Shown here in pieces: positions 1-8,009 of a stretch of DNA of 64,000 nt; the stretch's first letter is position 1, and each line of letters begins with the position of its first letter. The translations under genes and the position numbers were made by a program. The notes beneath the pieces are model-generated. The model worked only from the letters and a program-made list of their open reading frames with translations, searched no databases and was not told the origin of the DNA. Origin of the DNA: Ewingella sp. CoE-038-23. Its GTDB lineage: Bacteria; Pseudomonadota; Gammaproteobacteria; Enterobacterales; Enterobacteriaceae. The stretch is from contig NZ_JAZHOH010000001.1 in NCBI RefSeq assembly GCF_040419245.1, forward strand, positions 3,162,001-3,226,000, given 5' to 3'.

Positions 1-703
1 AGTTGTCGTCGCCGTATTGCTTGCGAATATTGTTCACTTCGGACTCGAAGCTGATCAGCACATCGCCCAGCCCGCGCTCGACGAAGGTGGTGGTGGCGCC
101 ACGGCCGCCGGTATCAAACACCTGAACGTTTTTCAGGAACTGGGTCATTTTCGCGCGGGTCTGTTCCTGGTTTTTACCGTCTTCCAGATTGAACGCGCCC
201 CACGCCGCCAGATAGGTATAGCGGCCGTTGCCTGACGTTTTCGGATTCGGGAAGATCAGTTTGACGTCGGCACGGGTTAAGTCGTCCCAGCTGTGAATGT
301 TTTTCGGGTTGCCCTTGCGCACCAAGAACGCCATGGTCGAATAGAACGGCGAACTGTTGTTAGGCAAGCGGCTTTGCCAATTGGCGGGGATCAGGTCACC
401 GCGGTCATGCAGAATTTGTACGTCAGTCACCTGATTGTAAGTGACGACATCGGCCTTCAGGCCTTGCAGAATGGCCAAAGCCTGCTTGGAGGAGCCAGCG
501 TGAGACTGTTTAATCTCCAGCTTGTCGCCACCGTTTTGCTCTGCCCACTGCTTTTGAAATGGCGGATTGAGCGCAGCGAACAGTTCGCGCGCCACATCAT
601 AGGAGCTATTGAGTAATTCCGTGGCAGAGGCCGCGCCGCTGGCCAGCAGCATGGCGGCAAGAGAACTCTTGAGTAATCCGCGTCTAAATCCGTTCATTTT
701 CAT
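1..703 (-). CDS. cysP: Thiosulfate/sulfate-binding periplasmic protein CysP (partial, N-terminal part)
   Basis: Periplasmic substrate-binding protein that delivers thiosulfate and sulfate to the CysTWA ABC importer for cysteine synthesis. The frame is open from an ATG at 703 to the window edge, so the C-terminal third (about 100 residues of a usual 338) is missing. A signal peptide (residues 1 to about 26, ending GAASA before TELLNSSYD) is followed by family motifs [26 protein letters not shown] and [11 protein letters not shown], which form the anion-binding cleft. The ATG at 703 has AAGG six bases upstream; an ATG two codons later is possible. The match to E. coli CysP (recalled) is close enough to prefer it over the paralogue Sbp. 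CysTWA should lie beyond the left edge. Confidence 0.93.
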   Translation of the reverse strand, partial: MKMNGFRRGLLKSSLAAMLLASGAASATELLNSSYDVARELFAALNPPFQKQWAEQNGGDKLEIKQSHAGSSKQALAILQGLKADVVTYNQVTDVQILHDRGDLIPANWQSRLPNNSSPFYSTMAFLVRKGNPKNIHSWDDLTRADVKLIFPNPKTSGNGRYTYLAAWGAFNLEDGKNQEQTRAKMTQFLKNVQVFDTGGRGATTTFVERGLGDVLISFESEVNNIRKQYGDDN

Positions 704-889
704 GCGCCGCCTTGAGTGTATGGACATCCGACATGGCAAAACTCAGCCACTTTAGTAGTCCACAGTGTATTTATAACTCAGGGTCAGGCTGTAACGGTTT
801 TATATACCGTTTAGTGATTTTCAAGCATGAAAAGCTATAAGCCGAAAAAGGCTGGCCTAGGTGGGCATTAACAGTAGTGAGGCGAGACG

Positions 890-914
890 TGGCGCGCCCG
901 ACACAGGCGCGCCA
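890..914. repeat. GC-rich perfect inverted repeat between cysP and yfeX
   Basis: The 9-bp arms TGGCGCGCC and GGCGCGCCA flank a 7-base loop, just past the yfeX stop codon and inside the cysP upstream region. There is no T-run on either side, so it is not a classical terminator. It may shield the yfeX mRNA end or insulate the two units. The function is inferred. Confidence 0.5.
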
Positions 915-924
915 AGGGGGAAAA

Positions 925-1824
925 TTAGAGCGCCAGCAGGCGAGTCAGGGACGGCGCGAAATAGTAGCTTCCGGTCACCGGGCGGGTGAAGCGCAGCATG
1001 GCGTCGCGCTTGCCGTCTAAGTCACCAAACATGCTCAATAGCTGCTTCTCAATGTTCCACAGGCGCGAGCAATAAGAGATGAAATAAAGGCCGTGTTCGC
1101 CGCTGGCGGTGCCGTAAGGCAGGCTCTGGCGCAGAATTTTCAGGCCTTTGCCCTCTTCTTTCAGATCCACGCGGCTGACGTGCGAAGTGTCCGGGCGCGT
1201 TTCTGAGTCCAGCTCTTCGTCGGTCAGCTTAGTGCGGCCGATGACCTCTTCTTGCTGGCTGACGGAGAAGCGATTCCACTGGGTTAAATTGTGCTTCCAG
1301 CGCTGGACCATCACGTAGCTGCCGCCCGCGTCCTGATGCCCTTCTGGAATGATAGCGACCTGCGCACGTGCTGCGTCTTTCGGGTTTTCGGTGCCATCGA
1401 CAAAGCCGCTTAAATCGCGATCTTCGATACCACGGAAGCCGTGAGTCTCTTCTTCCACCAGAATCGATTTGCCAAAGGCCGCCAGCGCCGCCTGTGCCAC
1501 GGCGAAGTTCACGTCATGGCGCAAAGATTGGATATGCAGTAGCACGTCGCGCTGGGTGGCAGGAGCCAGACCTTTGCCTAGCGGCTCGAAAGGTTTTAAT
1601 TCATCAGCGCCCTGGCCGCCTGAAAGATCGCGCCAGACGTCATGGCCGAAAGCCAGCACCGCGCCGAGTTTTTCTTGGGGGAATTTCTGCTGCATTTCAC
1701 TTAATGCGGCAGCAAACACACGGCAACCCTGCCGCAGACTATCCAGCTCGCCTTGAACTTTCGCTTCAATGAAAATGCCGAAACGGCAATGTTCGAGCAG
1801 AATGCCACTCTGTACCTGAGTCAC
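925..1824 (-). CDS. yfeX: Dye-decolorizing (Dyp-type) heme peroxidase YfeX
   Basis: Cytoplasmic Dyp-type heme peroxidase that oxidises porphyrinogens and dyes with H2O2; a claimed deferrochelatase activity in E. coli is disputed. The Dyp signature GFVDGTENP (catalytic Asp, about residue 143) and the proximal heme His in [10 protein letters not shown] (about 215) are present, and the C-terminus keeps LLSMFGD and YYFAPSL. The open frame extends 53 codons further upstream, but the start chosen is the GTG at 1824: it has GAGGA eight bases upstream and gives 299 residues, the length of E. coli YfeX. It is a monocistronic unit on the minus strand between cysP and yfeY, as in E. coli. Confidence 0.95.
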   Translation of the reverse strand: MTQVQSGILLEHCRFGIFIEAKVQGELDSLRQGCRVFAAALSEMQQKFPQEKLGAVLAFGHDVWRDLSGGQGADELKPFEPLGKGLAPATQRDVLLHIQSLRHDVNFAVAQAALAAFGKSILVEEETHGFRGIEDRDLSGFVDGTENPKDAARAQVAIIPEGHQDAGGSYVMVQRWKHNLTQWNRFSVSQQEEVIGRTKLTDEELDSETRPDTSHVSRVDLKEEGKGLKILRQSLPYGTASGEHGLYFISYCSRLWNIEKQLLSMFGDLDGKRDAMLRFTRPVTGSYYFAPSLTRLLAL

Positions 1825-1871
1825 GTTTTTTATCCTCGTAAATTTGACGGCGGCTATCATAACCGAAGTCA

Positions 1872-1902
1872 ATAAAAATGCCTTGCGCGGACGCAAGGCA
1901 TT
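1872..1902 (-). terminator. Rho-independent terminator of yfeY
   Basis: An 11-bp inverted repeat (AATGCCTTGCG / CGCAAGGCATT, loop of 4) is followed on the minus strand by TTTTATT. It lies about 60 bases past the yfeY stop and just upstream of the yfeX start, so it separates the two genes. Confidence 0.85.
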
Positions 1903-1963
1903 GCAGAGTTTTTCAGCACTAATTTTAAAGGCTTGTTTTAAAGACTTGTTGAGAGAATGGCGC

Positions 1964-2596
1964 TTAGTTAGCTCGCCAAACAATTTTGCTGACTTTCCAG
2001 TCTTTCAGCGCGTCATCAGACGGCATTAGCTCTTCCGGCCCGTGCCATATGCCGCTAAAGACGTAGCTGACGCGCTGGCTCTGCGGCGCTTTACACACCA
2101 CGCTTTGCGCGTCGTCGCCGGTGCCTTTCACACAACTTTCGAAAGCTTTAGTGTAGAGGTCGCTAAATGGCGTTCCCACTTTGACGCCCCACTCGCTTTC
2201 CACTTTAGGGTCAGTGACATCAATGCGCTGCACGCGGCCCTTCGGCTCGCCGCTGAGGGTAATTTTGACCTCTTTGCCGTCCATCGCCTGATAGAACGCC
2301 AGCATTTTGCCGTCATTCATCGACATGCCGCTGCGCAGGCGATAGTCGCCGTCTAAGGCATCTTTAATCGCGTCTTCGGTCAGAGGAGTGCTGGCGGTGA
2401 CTTTGCCCACGCCCTGATCGGTGACTTTCAGGCTGCTGCTAAACCAGTTCATCGGGTTCATGCTCGACCAGGACATGTTAGAAACCGTCGAACAGCCTGT
2501 TAATAACAGGGGTAATGCCAGTAAAAGTGGGCTGAGAGCCTTCAGCGGATGCTTCACGCTTGGCTGTTGTTTTGCCCTGTGCGACATAGTCGTCAT
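1964..2596 (-). CDS. yfeY: RpoE-regulated outer-membrane-type lipoprotein YfeY
   Basis: Lipoprotein of unknown function, in E. coli a member of the sigma-E envelope-stress regulon. From the ATG at 2596 (AGGAGT eight bases upstream) it is 210 residues. A lipoprotein signal ends in LLLTGC, with the lipidated Cys at about residue 35. The body carries [23 protein letters not shown] and [15 protein letters not shown], and the C-terminus [18 protein letters not shown] matches E. coli YfeY as recalled. It has about 15 extra residues before the signal sequence compared with E. coli (191). yfeZ lies just upstream on the same strand. A sigma-E-like promoter sits at 2685-2713 and a terminator follows the gene, so it can be transcribed alone. 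Confidence 0.93.
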   Translation of the reverse strand: MTTMSHRAKQQPSVKHPLKALSPLLLALPLLLTGCSTVSNMSWSSMNPMNWFSSSLKVTDQGVGKVTASTPLTEDAIKDALDGDYRLRSGMSMNDGKMLAFYQAMDGKEVKITLSGEPKGRVQRIDVTDPKVESEWGVKVGTPFSDLYTKAFESCVKGTGDDAQSVVCKAPQSQRVSYVFSGIWHGPEELMPSDDALKDWKVSKIVWRAN

Positions 2597-2684
2597 TCGG
2601 TTCACTCCTTTCATGTCCATTTAAGTCTGCCGGGACTCCGTCTAGCCCATTCATAACAAAATGGAGTTTATCGGTCAGCGGCAG

Positions 2685-2713
2685 TTCGAGTGCTAATTGG
2701 CTCAAAAAGTTCA
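2685..2713 (-). promoter_or_regulatory. Sigma-E-like promoter for yfeY
   Basis: On the minus strand TGAACTTTT (from 2713) is followed, 17 bases after AACTT, by TCGAA (2689-2685). This fits the sigma-E pattern GGAACTT, 15-17 bases, TCnnA. It lies in the short gap after yfeZ, about 85 bases before the yfeY start. E. coli yfeY is a known sigma-E target, which supports the call; the transcription start itself is inferred. Confidence 0.6.
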
Positions 2714-2731
2714 GCCACGAGGCAACAAGCT

Positions 2732-3175
2732 TTATGTTACCTGCTGAGATGCGTCAAAACAGGCCCGCAGGCGGCGGCTCAATAGCCAATAGGCCAGCGC
2801 GGCGGCGTCGAGCAGCGCGAGAGCCAAATCAACCAGCGACGGCGTGTCAGCCCCCTGCCACAGCCCCAACCCTTGCAGCACAAAGGTGATAAACATTCCC
2901 GCCAGCAACAGCCAGTAGCCACTTTGCCACAATCGCGGCCACAGATGGCGACGCCCACTTAACATAAAGACCAGCGCCGGAGGCAGGCCGAGTAGCATTC
3001 CGTGCCAAAAACTTTGCGTATCAGGATAGAACAGCTTGAGTAAATCCGTGCCCTGTTGGCTTGACGCCCCTGCCATCACAAACAGCAACCACGTGCGCGC
3101 CTGCAAAATCAAAATGGTCCAAAACCACAGCGGTAAACGCAGCATGCCGTGATTGTTGTAATCGTCTGGGTTCAT
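2732..3175 (-). CDS. yfeZ: DUF2919 inner-membrane protein YfeZ
   Basis: Integral membrane protein of unknown function, 147 residues. Four hydrophobic stretches are visible (about residues 17-36, 58-70, 83-101 and 113-132). The family-typical N-terminus LPLWFWTILILQARTWLLFV and the loop SGRRHLWPR identify the DUF2919 (YfeZ) family. The start is the ATG at 3175, with GAGG just upstream. It is the upstream partner of yfeY on the minus strand, as in E. coli, and diverges from the ygiW-like gene. No catalytic motif is seen. Confidence 0.85.
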   Translation of the reverse strand: MNPDDYNNHGMLRLPLWFWTILILQARTWLLFVMAGASSQQGTDLLKLFYPDTQSFWHGMLLGLPPALVFMLSGRRHLWPRLWQSGYWLLLAGMFITFVLQGLGLWQGADTPSLVDLALALLDAAALAYWLLSRRLRACFDASQQVT

Positions 3176-3228
3176 AGCCTCAGAAATATTTCCTTCGAAT
3201 TGTCGTGACTGAAAAGTAACTAACCCAG

Positions 3229-3244
3229 CTTAAGAAACCGTTAA
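3229..3244 (+). promoter_or_regulatory. Candidate OmpR-family (QseB/PmrA-type) direct-repeat site upstream of ygiW
   Basis: CTTAA, six bases, GTTAA gives two half-sites 11 bp apart, one mismatch from the CTTAA-N6-CTTAA pattern of PmrA and QseB. It sits about 100 bases before a gene whose E. coli homologue ygiW lies next to qseBC. The link to a regulator is inference. Confidence 0.35.
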
Positions 3245-3341
3245 GAACAGTCTGCTTTAATGTTTCTCAACGCGGCAAGACATCCAATTAAAGGATGAAT
3301 TGCTACACTCACCAGACCCAGTTAATTAAGGACGACCTATT

Positions 3342-3746
3342 ATGATGAAGAAGATCACTCTGGCAACCCTCATTGCACTTTGCACCCTTCCGGCGTTGGC
3401 TCAGCAGACTGGCGGCTTCCAAGACCCGAACGCGCCACAGGCCCAAACCCAGCCGAGCAATAAAGGTGGTTTTACGGGAAACACCACCGCGCTCAGCACG
3501 GTGAAAGATGCGCAAACCATGAACGATGACCAATGGGTTCAGCTGGAAGGCTATATCGATCAGCGCGTTGGCAGCGACAAATATATTTTCCGCGATAACA
3601 GCGGCACCATTAATGTGGATATCGACCACGACCGCTGGCAGGGACAGAACGTGTCGCCAAAAGATAAAGTGCGGATCGAAGGTGAAGTCGATAAAGACTG
3701 GAACTCAGTTGAGATTGATGTGAAATCGATCAAAATCATCAAGTAA
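3342..3746 (+). CDS. ygiW: Periplasmic bacterial OB-fold (BOF, YgiW/YdeI family) stress protein
   Basis: Small periplasmic OB-fold protein of 134 residues. E. coli YgiW/YdeI proteins help survival under hydrogen peroxide, acid or cationic-peptide stress by an unclear mechanism. A signal peptide (residues 1 to about 20, ending LPALA before QQTGGF) precedes a low-complexity Gln/Gly/Asn linker and the BOF domain (about 45-134), with WVQLEGYIDQRV, SGTINVDIDHDRW and the strongly conserved VDKDWNSVEIDVK. AAGGACG lies upstream; ATG codons at 3342 and 3345 are equivalent choices. In E. coli the gene lies beside qseBC; here it stands between yfeZ and ypeA, so it may be an additional family member. It ends at a shared terminator with ypeA. 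Confidence 0.85.
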   Translation: MMKKITLATLIALCTLPALAQQTGGFQDPNAPQAQTQPSNKGGFTGNTTALSTVKDAQTMNDDQWVQLEGYIDQRVGSDKYIFRDNSGTINVDIDHDRWQGQNVSPKDKVRIEGEVDKDWNSVEIDVKSIKIIK

Positions 3747-3782
3747 GTTTCCGCCCCTTGTCAGCAGTTATTGCCTGTAAAT

Positions 3783-3815
3783 AAAAAAGCCCCGAGCAGT
3801 GCATCGGGGCTTTTT
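3783..3815. terminator. Bidirectional terminator between ygiW and ypeA
   Basis: GCCCCGA / TCGGGGC with an 8-base loop is flanked by A-run and T-run (AAAAAA before, TTTTT after), so it can stop transcription from both converging genes. Confidence 0.9.
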
Positions 3816-3838
3816 ATCGGCTCAATAAGCAGTGAGCT

Positions 3839-4264
3839 TTAATTTTCTTGGTCTTCAATCAGCCGTTTGCCGAGAGTCAGCGCATCCTGAATTTCATAAT
3901 CCAGCTTTTCATACATGCTCACTACCGCGTCATTTTCGGCACGCACCATTAAATTAATTTTCGGGCAGCCTCGGGCAATTAACTTCTTTTCCAGACGATT
4001 AATTAGTGCATTAGCAATGCCTCGCCCGCGATAATCAGGATGCACGCCAAGGTAATATGCTGACCCGCGATGACCATCATAGCCGCCCATCACGGAACCC
4101 ACGACTTCACCGCCAACTTCGGCGACCAGAAACAGTTCAGGACTGTGGTTCTGTTTACGCTCAATGTCCATTTCAGGATCATTCCACGGGCGCAGCAGAT
4201 CGCAGCGCTCCCATAAGGTCAGCACTTCGTCGAAATCATCTTGCCGGTATATGCGAATGTCCAT
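3839..4264 (-). CDS. ypeA: GNAT-family N-acetyltransferase YpeA
   Basis: Predicted acetyl-CoA-dependent N-acetyltransferase of 141 residues, the same length as E. coli YpeA; its substrate is unknown. The acetyl-CoA-binding motif [17 protein letters not shown] lies at about residues 70-86, and the family-specific segments [19 protein letters not shown] and [10 protein letters not shown] mark the N- and C-termini. A GTG codon directly precedes the chosen ATG (4264), which matches the E. coli N-terminus better; no strong ribosome site is visible. The gene diverges from amiA, as in E. coli. Confidence 0.9.
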   Translation of the reverse strand: MDIRIYRQDDFDEVLTLWERCDLLRPWNDPEMDIERKQNHSPELFLVAEVGGEVVGSVMGGYDGHRGSAYYLGVHPDYRGRGIANALINRLEKKLIARGCPKINLMVRAENDAVVSMYEKLDYEIQDALTLGKRLIEDQEN

Positions 4265-4481
4265 CACTGTTCGCCGCTGTTTGTTAAAGAGTTAATAGGT
4301 ATTGGTTAATTATCGCGTGATCTGCTTGATACGCAATATCAAAATAGACAGTTACTCACATTCGCTTCTAATTTATTCATTTACGACACAAAATTCATAA
4401 AAAGTAATAGTTCTCAGATCGAACCCGCGGGAAGGATACTCTATAACATAACCATTCTGTTTGATGTTGACGGTATGCGCC

Positions 4482-5369
4482 ATGCTTAACCCTTTAAATA
4501 AGTTTCTCCATTTCCAACCTTTACCTGCTTCTGCAACCCGCCGCCAACTGTTGCTCTCCGGCCTCGGGCTGGCTTTTGGCGTACTGGGCACTCGCTCCGC
4601 CGTTGCGGCGCAACAACAACTGCATATCACCAAAACTGCACCAGCCCCGAAACCGGCGAATGCTAAAAAACTGGTGATGATTGATCCCGGCCACGGCGGC
4701 ATCGACTCCGGCGCAGTAGGCCATGAAGGCTCGGAAGAGAAACACGTGGTGCTGGAAATCGCCAACTATGTGCGCGAGATCCTTGGCTCCCATATCAACA
4801 TCGAGGTGAAGCTTACCCGCGATTCCGACCACTTTATTCCGCTTTATCAGCGCGTTGAAATCGCCCACCAGCATCAGGCCGACCTGTTTGTGTCGATTCA
4901 CGCCGATGGCTACACCAGCCCTAGCGCCTCGGGAGCCTCGGTGTTTGCCTTGTCCAATCGCGGTGCCAGCAGCGCGATGGCGCGCTATATGTCGAAAAAA
5001 GAGAATGACGCCGACTTAGTAGCCGGTGCCAAAGTGGCGAAGGAAGACACCAACTATCTGCAACAAGTGTTATTCGACTTAGTGCAGACCGACACCATCA
5101 AAAACAGCCTGACCCTCGGCCACCACGTGCTGGAGAGAATTCGCCCTATTCACCATCTGCACAGCCAGCAGACCGAGCAGGCGGCCTTTGCGGTACTGAA
5201 GTCGCCATCAATTCCGTCGATTCTGGTGGAAACCTCGTTTATCACCAATCACCACGAAGAGCAGTTGCTCAGCACGACGGCCTTCCGCAAAGAGATTGCT
5301 CAGGCGATTTCTCAGGGCATCGTTAATTTCTTTAGCTATTTCGACGCCACTGAACGCAAGCCGCGCTAA
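4482..5369 (+). CDS. amiA: N-acetylmuramoyl-L-alanine amidase AmiA, Tat-exported
   Basis: Zinc amidase that cuts the amide bond between MurNAc and the stem peptide to split septal peptidoglycan during cell division. A Tat-type signal with twin arginine (ATRRQLLLSG, about residues 18-27) and a hydrophobic stretch end near SAVAA. The Amidase_3 domain (about 60-290) shows the zinc ligands in DPGHGGIDSGA, SEEKHVVLEIA and SIHADGY, and the catalytic Glu in LVETSFITN. The regulatory helix that EnvC displaces should lie in the middle. Starts at 4464 and 4482 are both possible; neither has a strong ribosome site, and 4482 gives a length closest to E. coli AmiA. hemF follows, as in E. coli. Confidence 0.93.
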   Translation: MLNPLNKFLHFQPLPASATRRQLLLSGLGLAFGVLGTRSAVAAQQQLHITKTAPAPKPANAKKLVMIDPGHGGIDSGAVGHEGSEEKHVVLEIANYVREILGSHINIEVKLTRDSDHFIPLYQRVEIAHQHQADLFVSIHADGYTSPSASGASVFALSNRGASSAMARYMSKKENDADLVAGAKVAKEDTNYLQQVLFDLVQTDTIKNSLTLGHHVLERIRPIHHLHSQQTEQAAFAVLKSPSIPSILVETSFITNHHEEQLLSTTAFRKEIAQAISQGIVNFFSYFDATERKPR

Positions 5370-5453
5370 GGCTTCGCGCCAGTAATGCGCTCTGCCTATT
5401 GCAGCCTTCCTGCATATCAGGCGATTTTGGGTATATACTGAGGCCCATTTTTG

Positions 5454-5488
5454 ATTCAGCGCCTATTCGGGCGCTGAATGTCTTTTAA
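5454..5488 (+). terminator. Hairpin between amiA and hemF
   Basis: The 10-bp arms ATTCAGCGCC / GGCGCTGAAT (loop of 6) are followed by GTCTTTTAAG. It may be a weak terminator or attenuator between the two genes. A TATACT box at about 5434 could instead give hemF its own promoter, placing the hairpin in the hemF leader. Confidence 0.5.
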
Positions 5489-5507
5489 GCCAACGTCTGT
5501 GAGTTAA

Positions 5508-6442
<935 letters not shown>

Positions 6443-6443
<1 letters not shown>

Positions 6444-6892
6444 TGCAAATTTGGGTCGATGCCGACGCCTGCCCGAACGTCATCAAAGAGGTGCTGTTTC
6501 GCGCCGCCGAACGTACCGGCATGATGGTGACGCTGGTCGCCAACCAGATTATCCGCACCCCGCCGTCGAAGTTTATCCGCACCCTGCGCGTTGAGGCGGG
6601 CTTCGACGTGGCGGATAACGAAATCGTCAAACGCACCGAGCCGGGGGATTTGGTCATCACGGCTGATATCCCGCTGGCTGCCGAAGTAATCGAAAAAGGC
6701 GGCGTGGCGCTTAACCCGCGCGGCGAGCGCTACACCACTGAAACCATCAAAGAGCGTTTGAACATGCGCGATTTCATGGACACCATGCGCGCCAGCGGCG
6801 TGCAGACCGGCGGGCCACCGGCACTCAACCAGCGTGACCGCCAACAGTTCGCCAATGAGCTGGATAAGTGGCTGCAACAAGCCAAAAAATAA
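6443..6892 (+). CDS. yaiI: YaiI/YqxD-family (DUF188) protein
   Basis: Conserved protein of 149 residues with no assigned reaction. The DUF188 signature [13 protein letters not shown] lies at about residues 5-17; MMVTLVANQ and [11 protein letters not shown] resemble the acidic strands of PIN/NYN-like nuclease folds, so a nuclease-like fold has been suspected. The C-terminus FANELDKWL is typical. The start overlaps the hemF stop by one base. In E. coli yaiI lies far from hemF, so this coupling is characteristic of the present lineage. No membrane or signal segments are seen. Confidence 0.88.
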
Positions 6893-6970
6893 TCCGGCCA
6901 TAATAAAAACAATGTCTTAATTTTTATCCACTTACCTGTATGAAGGTCCCCCTACAAAGAGAAGATAATA

Positions 6971-7918
6971 ATGGCTAAAAAAATCATTCTTGATTGCGAC
7001 CCGGGGCATGACGATGCAATCGCCATGCTTTTAGCACACGGCAACCCTGAGATTGAACTGCTCGCCGTCACCACCGTTGTCGGCAACCAGACGCTGGAGA
7101 AAGTCACTCGTAACGCGTTGGCGGTAGCTCGGGTGGCGAACATCACCGGCGTACCCTTCGCCGCAGGGGCCACTCGCCCACTGGTGCGTCAGGTTGAGGT
7201 GGCAGAGGAAATCCACGGTGACTCTGGACTTGATGGCCCTGTGCTGCCAGAACCCGCCATTAAGATTGAGCCGATCCACGCCATTGATCTGATCATCGAC
7301 CTTGTCATGTCCCATCCGCCAAAAACCATTACTTTGGTACCAACAGGCGGATTAACCAATATCGCCTTAGCCGTGCGCAAAGAGCCGCGCATTGCTGAGC
7401 GCGTTAAAGAAGTGGTGCTGATGGGCGGCGGTTACCACGAGGGTAACTGGAGCGCGGTGGCGGAGTTTAATATCAAAATCGACCCCGAAGCCGCGCATAT
7501 CGTTTTTAACGAAAAGTGGCCACTGACCATGGTCGGGCTTGACCTCACCCATCAGGCACTGGCAACCCCGGAGGTTTACAACCGCATTGCTGCCGTAGGC
7601 ACTCGCCCGGCCAAATTCGTGACCGAACTGCTCGATTTCTTCAGCCAGAGTTACAAAGACCGTCAGGGTTTCGACGCGCCGCCGGTTCATGATCCATGCG
7701 CCGTGGCTTATGTCATCGACCCGAAAGTGATGACGGTGCGCAAAGCGCCGGTTGATATCGAGCTTACCGGCACCCTCACGCTGGGCATGACCGTGGCTGA
7801 CTTCCGCTCTCCTCCTCCACCTGACTGCCATACACAGGTGGCGGTTAAATTGGACAACCAGCGTTTCTGGGACTTGATTGTCGATGCCCTTGAGCGCATT
7901 GGTGAAGTTGAGTTTTAA
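6971..7918 (+). CDS. Inosine-uridine-type nucleoside hydrolase
   Basis: Ca2+-dependent N-ribohydrolase that splits ribonucleosides into base and ribose for salvage; 315 residues, cytoplasmic. The calcium-binding DCDPGHDDA lies at residues 8-16; TLVPTGGLTN, VVLMGGGYHEGNW and AEFNIKIDPEAA form the central site; the catalytic His is in PPVHDPCAVAY (about residue 240). The segments ELLAVTTVVGNQTL, VGLDLTHQALATP and TLGMTVADFR recall the trypanosomatid IU-nucleoside hydrolase more than E. coli RihA/B/C (from memory). Substrate preference cannot be read off. It starts 78 bases after the yaiI-like gene with a good site (AGAGAAG) and ends at a terminator. Confidence 0.9.
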   Translation: MAKKIILDCDPGHDDAIAMLLAHGNPEIELLAVTTVVGNQTLEKVTRNALAVARVANITGVPFAAGATRPLVRQVEVAEEIHGDSGLDGPVLPEPAIKIEPIHAIDLIIDLVMSHPPKTITLVPTGGLTNIALAVRKEPRIAERVKEVVLMGGGYHEGNWSAVAEFNIKIDPEAAHIVFNEKWPLTMVGLDLTHQALATPEVYNRIAAVGTRPAKFVTELLDFFSQSYKDRQGFDAPPVHDPCAVAYVIDPKVMTVRKAPVDIELTGTLTLGMTVADFRSPPPPDCHTQVAVKLDNQRFWDLIVDALERIGEVEF

Positions 7919-7945
7919 GCGTCGGCACAACCTAAGCGTTAAACA

Positions 7946-7985
7946 GAGGCGCTGACTCAGCGCCTCGTCTCCCCTCTTCTTTTAT
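7946..7985 (+). terminator. Terminator after the nucleoside hydrolase gene
   Basis: GAGGCGC / GCGCCTC with a TGACTCA loop is followed by a pyrimidine-rich tail containing TTCTTTT. It lies between the converging nucleoside hydrolase and maeB genes. Confidence 0.7.
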
Positions 7986-8009
7986 CTCTTTTCAGCTTAC
8001 CCAGCTCCA

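Noticed and set aside
2478..2705. A 75-codon minus-strand frame across the yfeY start
   Set aside because: It overlaps the yfeY signal-peptide region and the sigma-E-like promoter in another frame; no family features.
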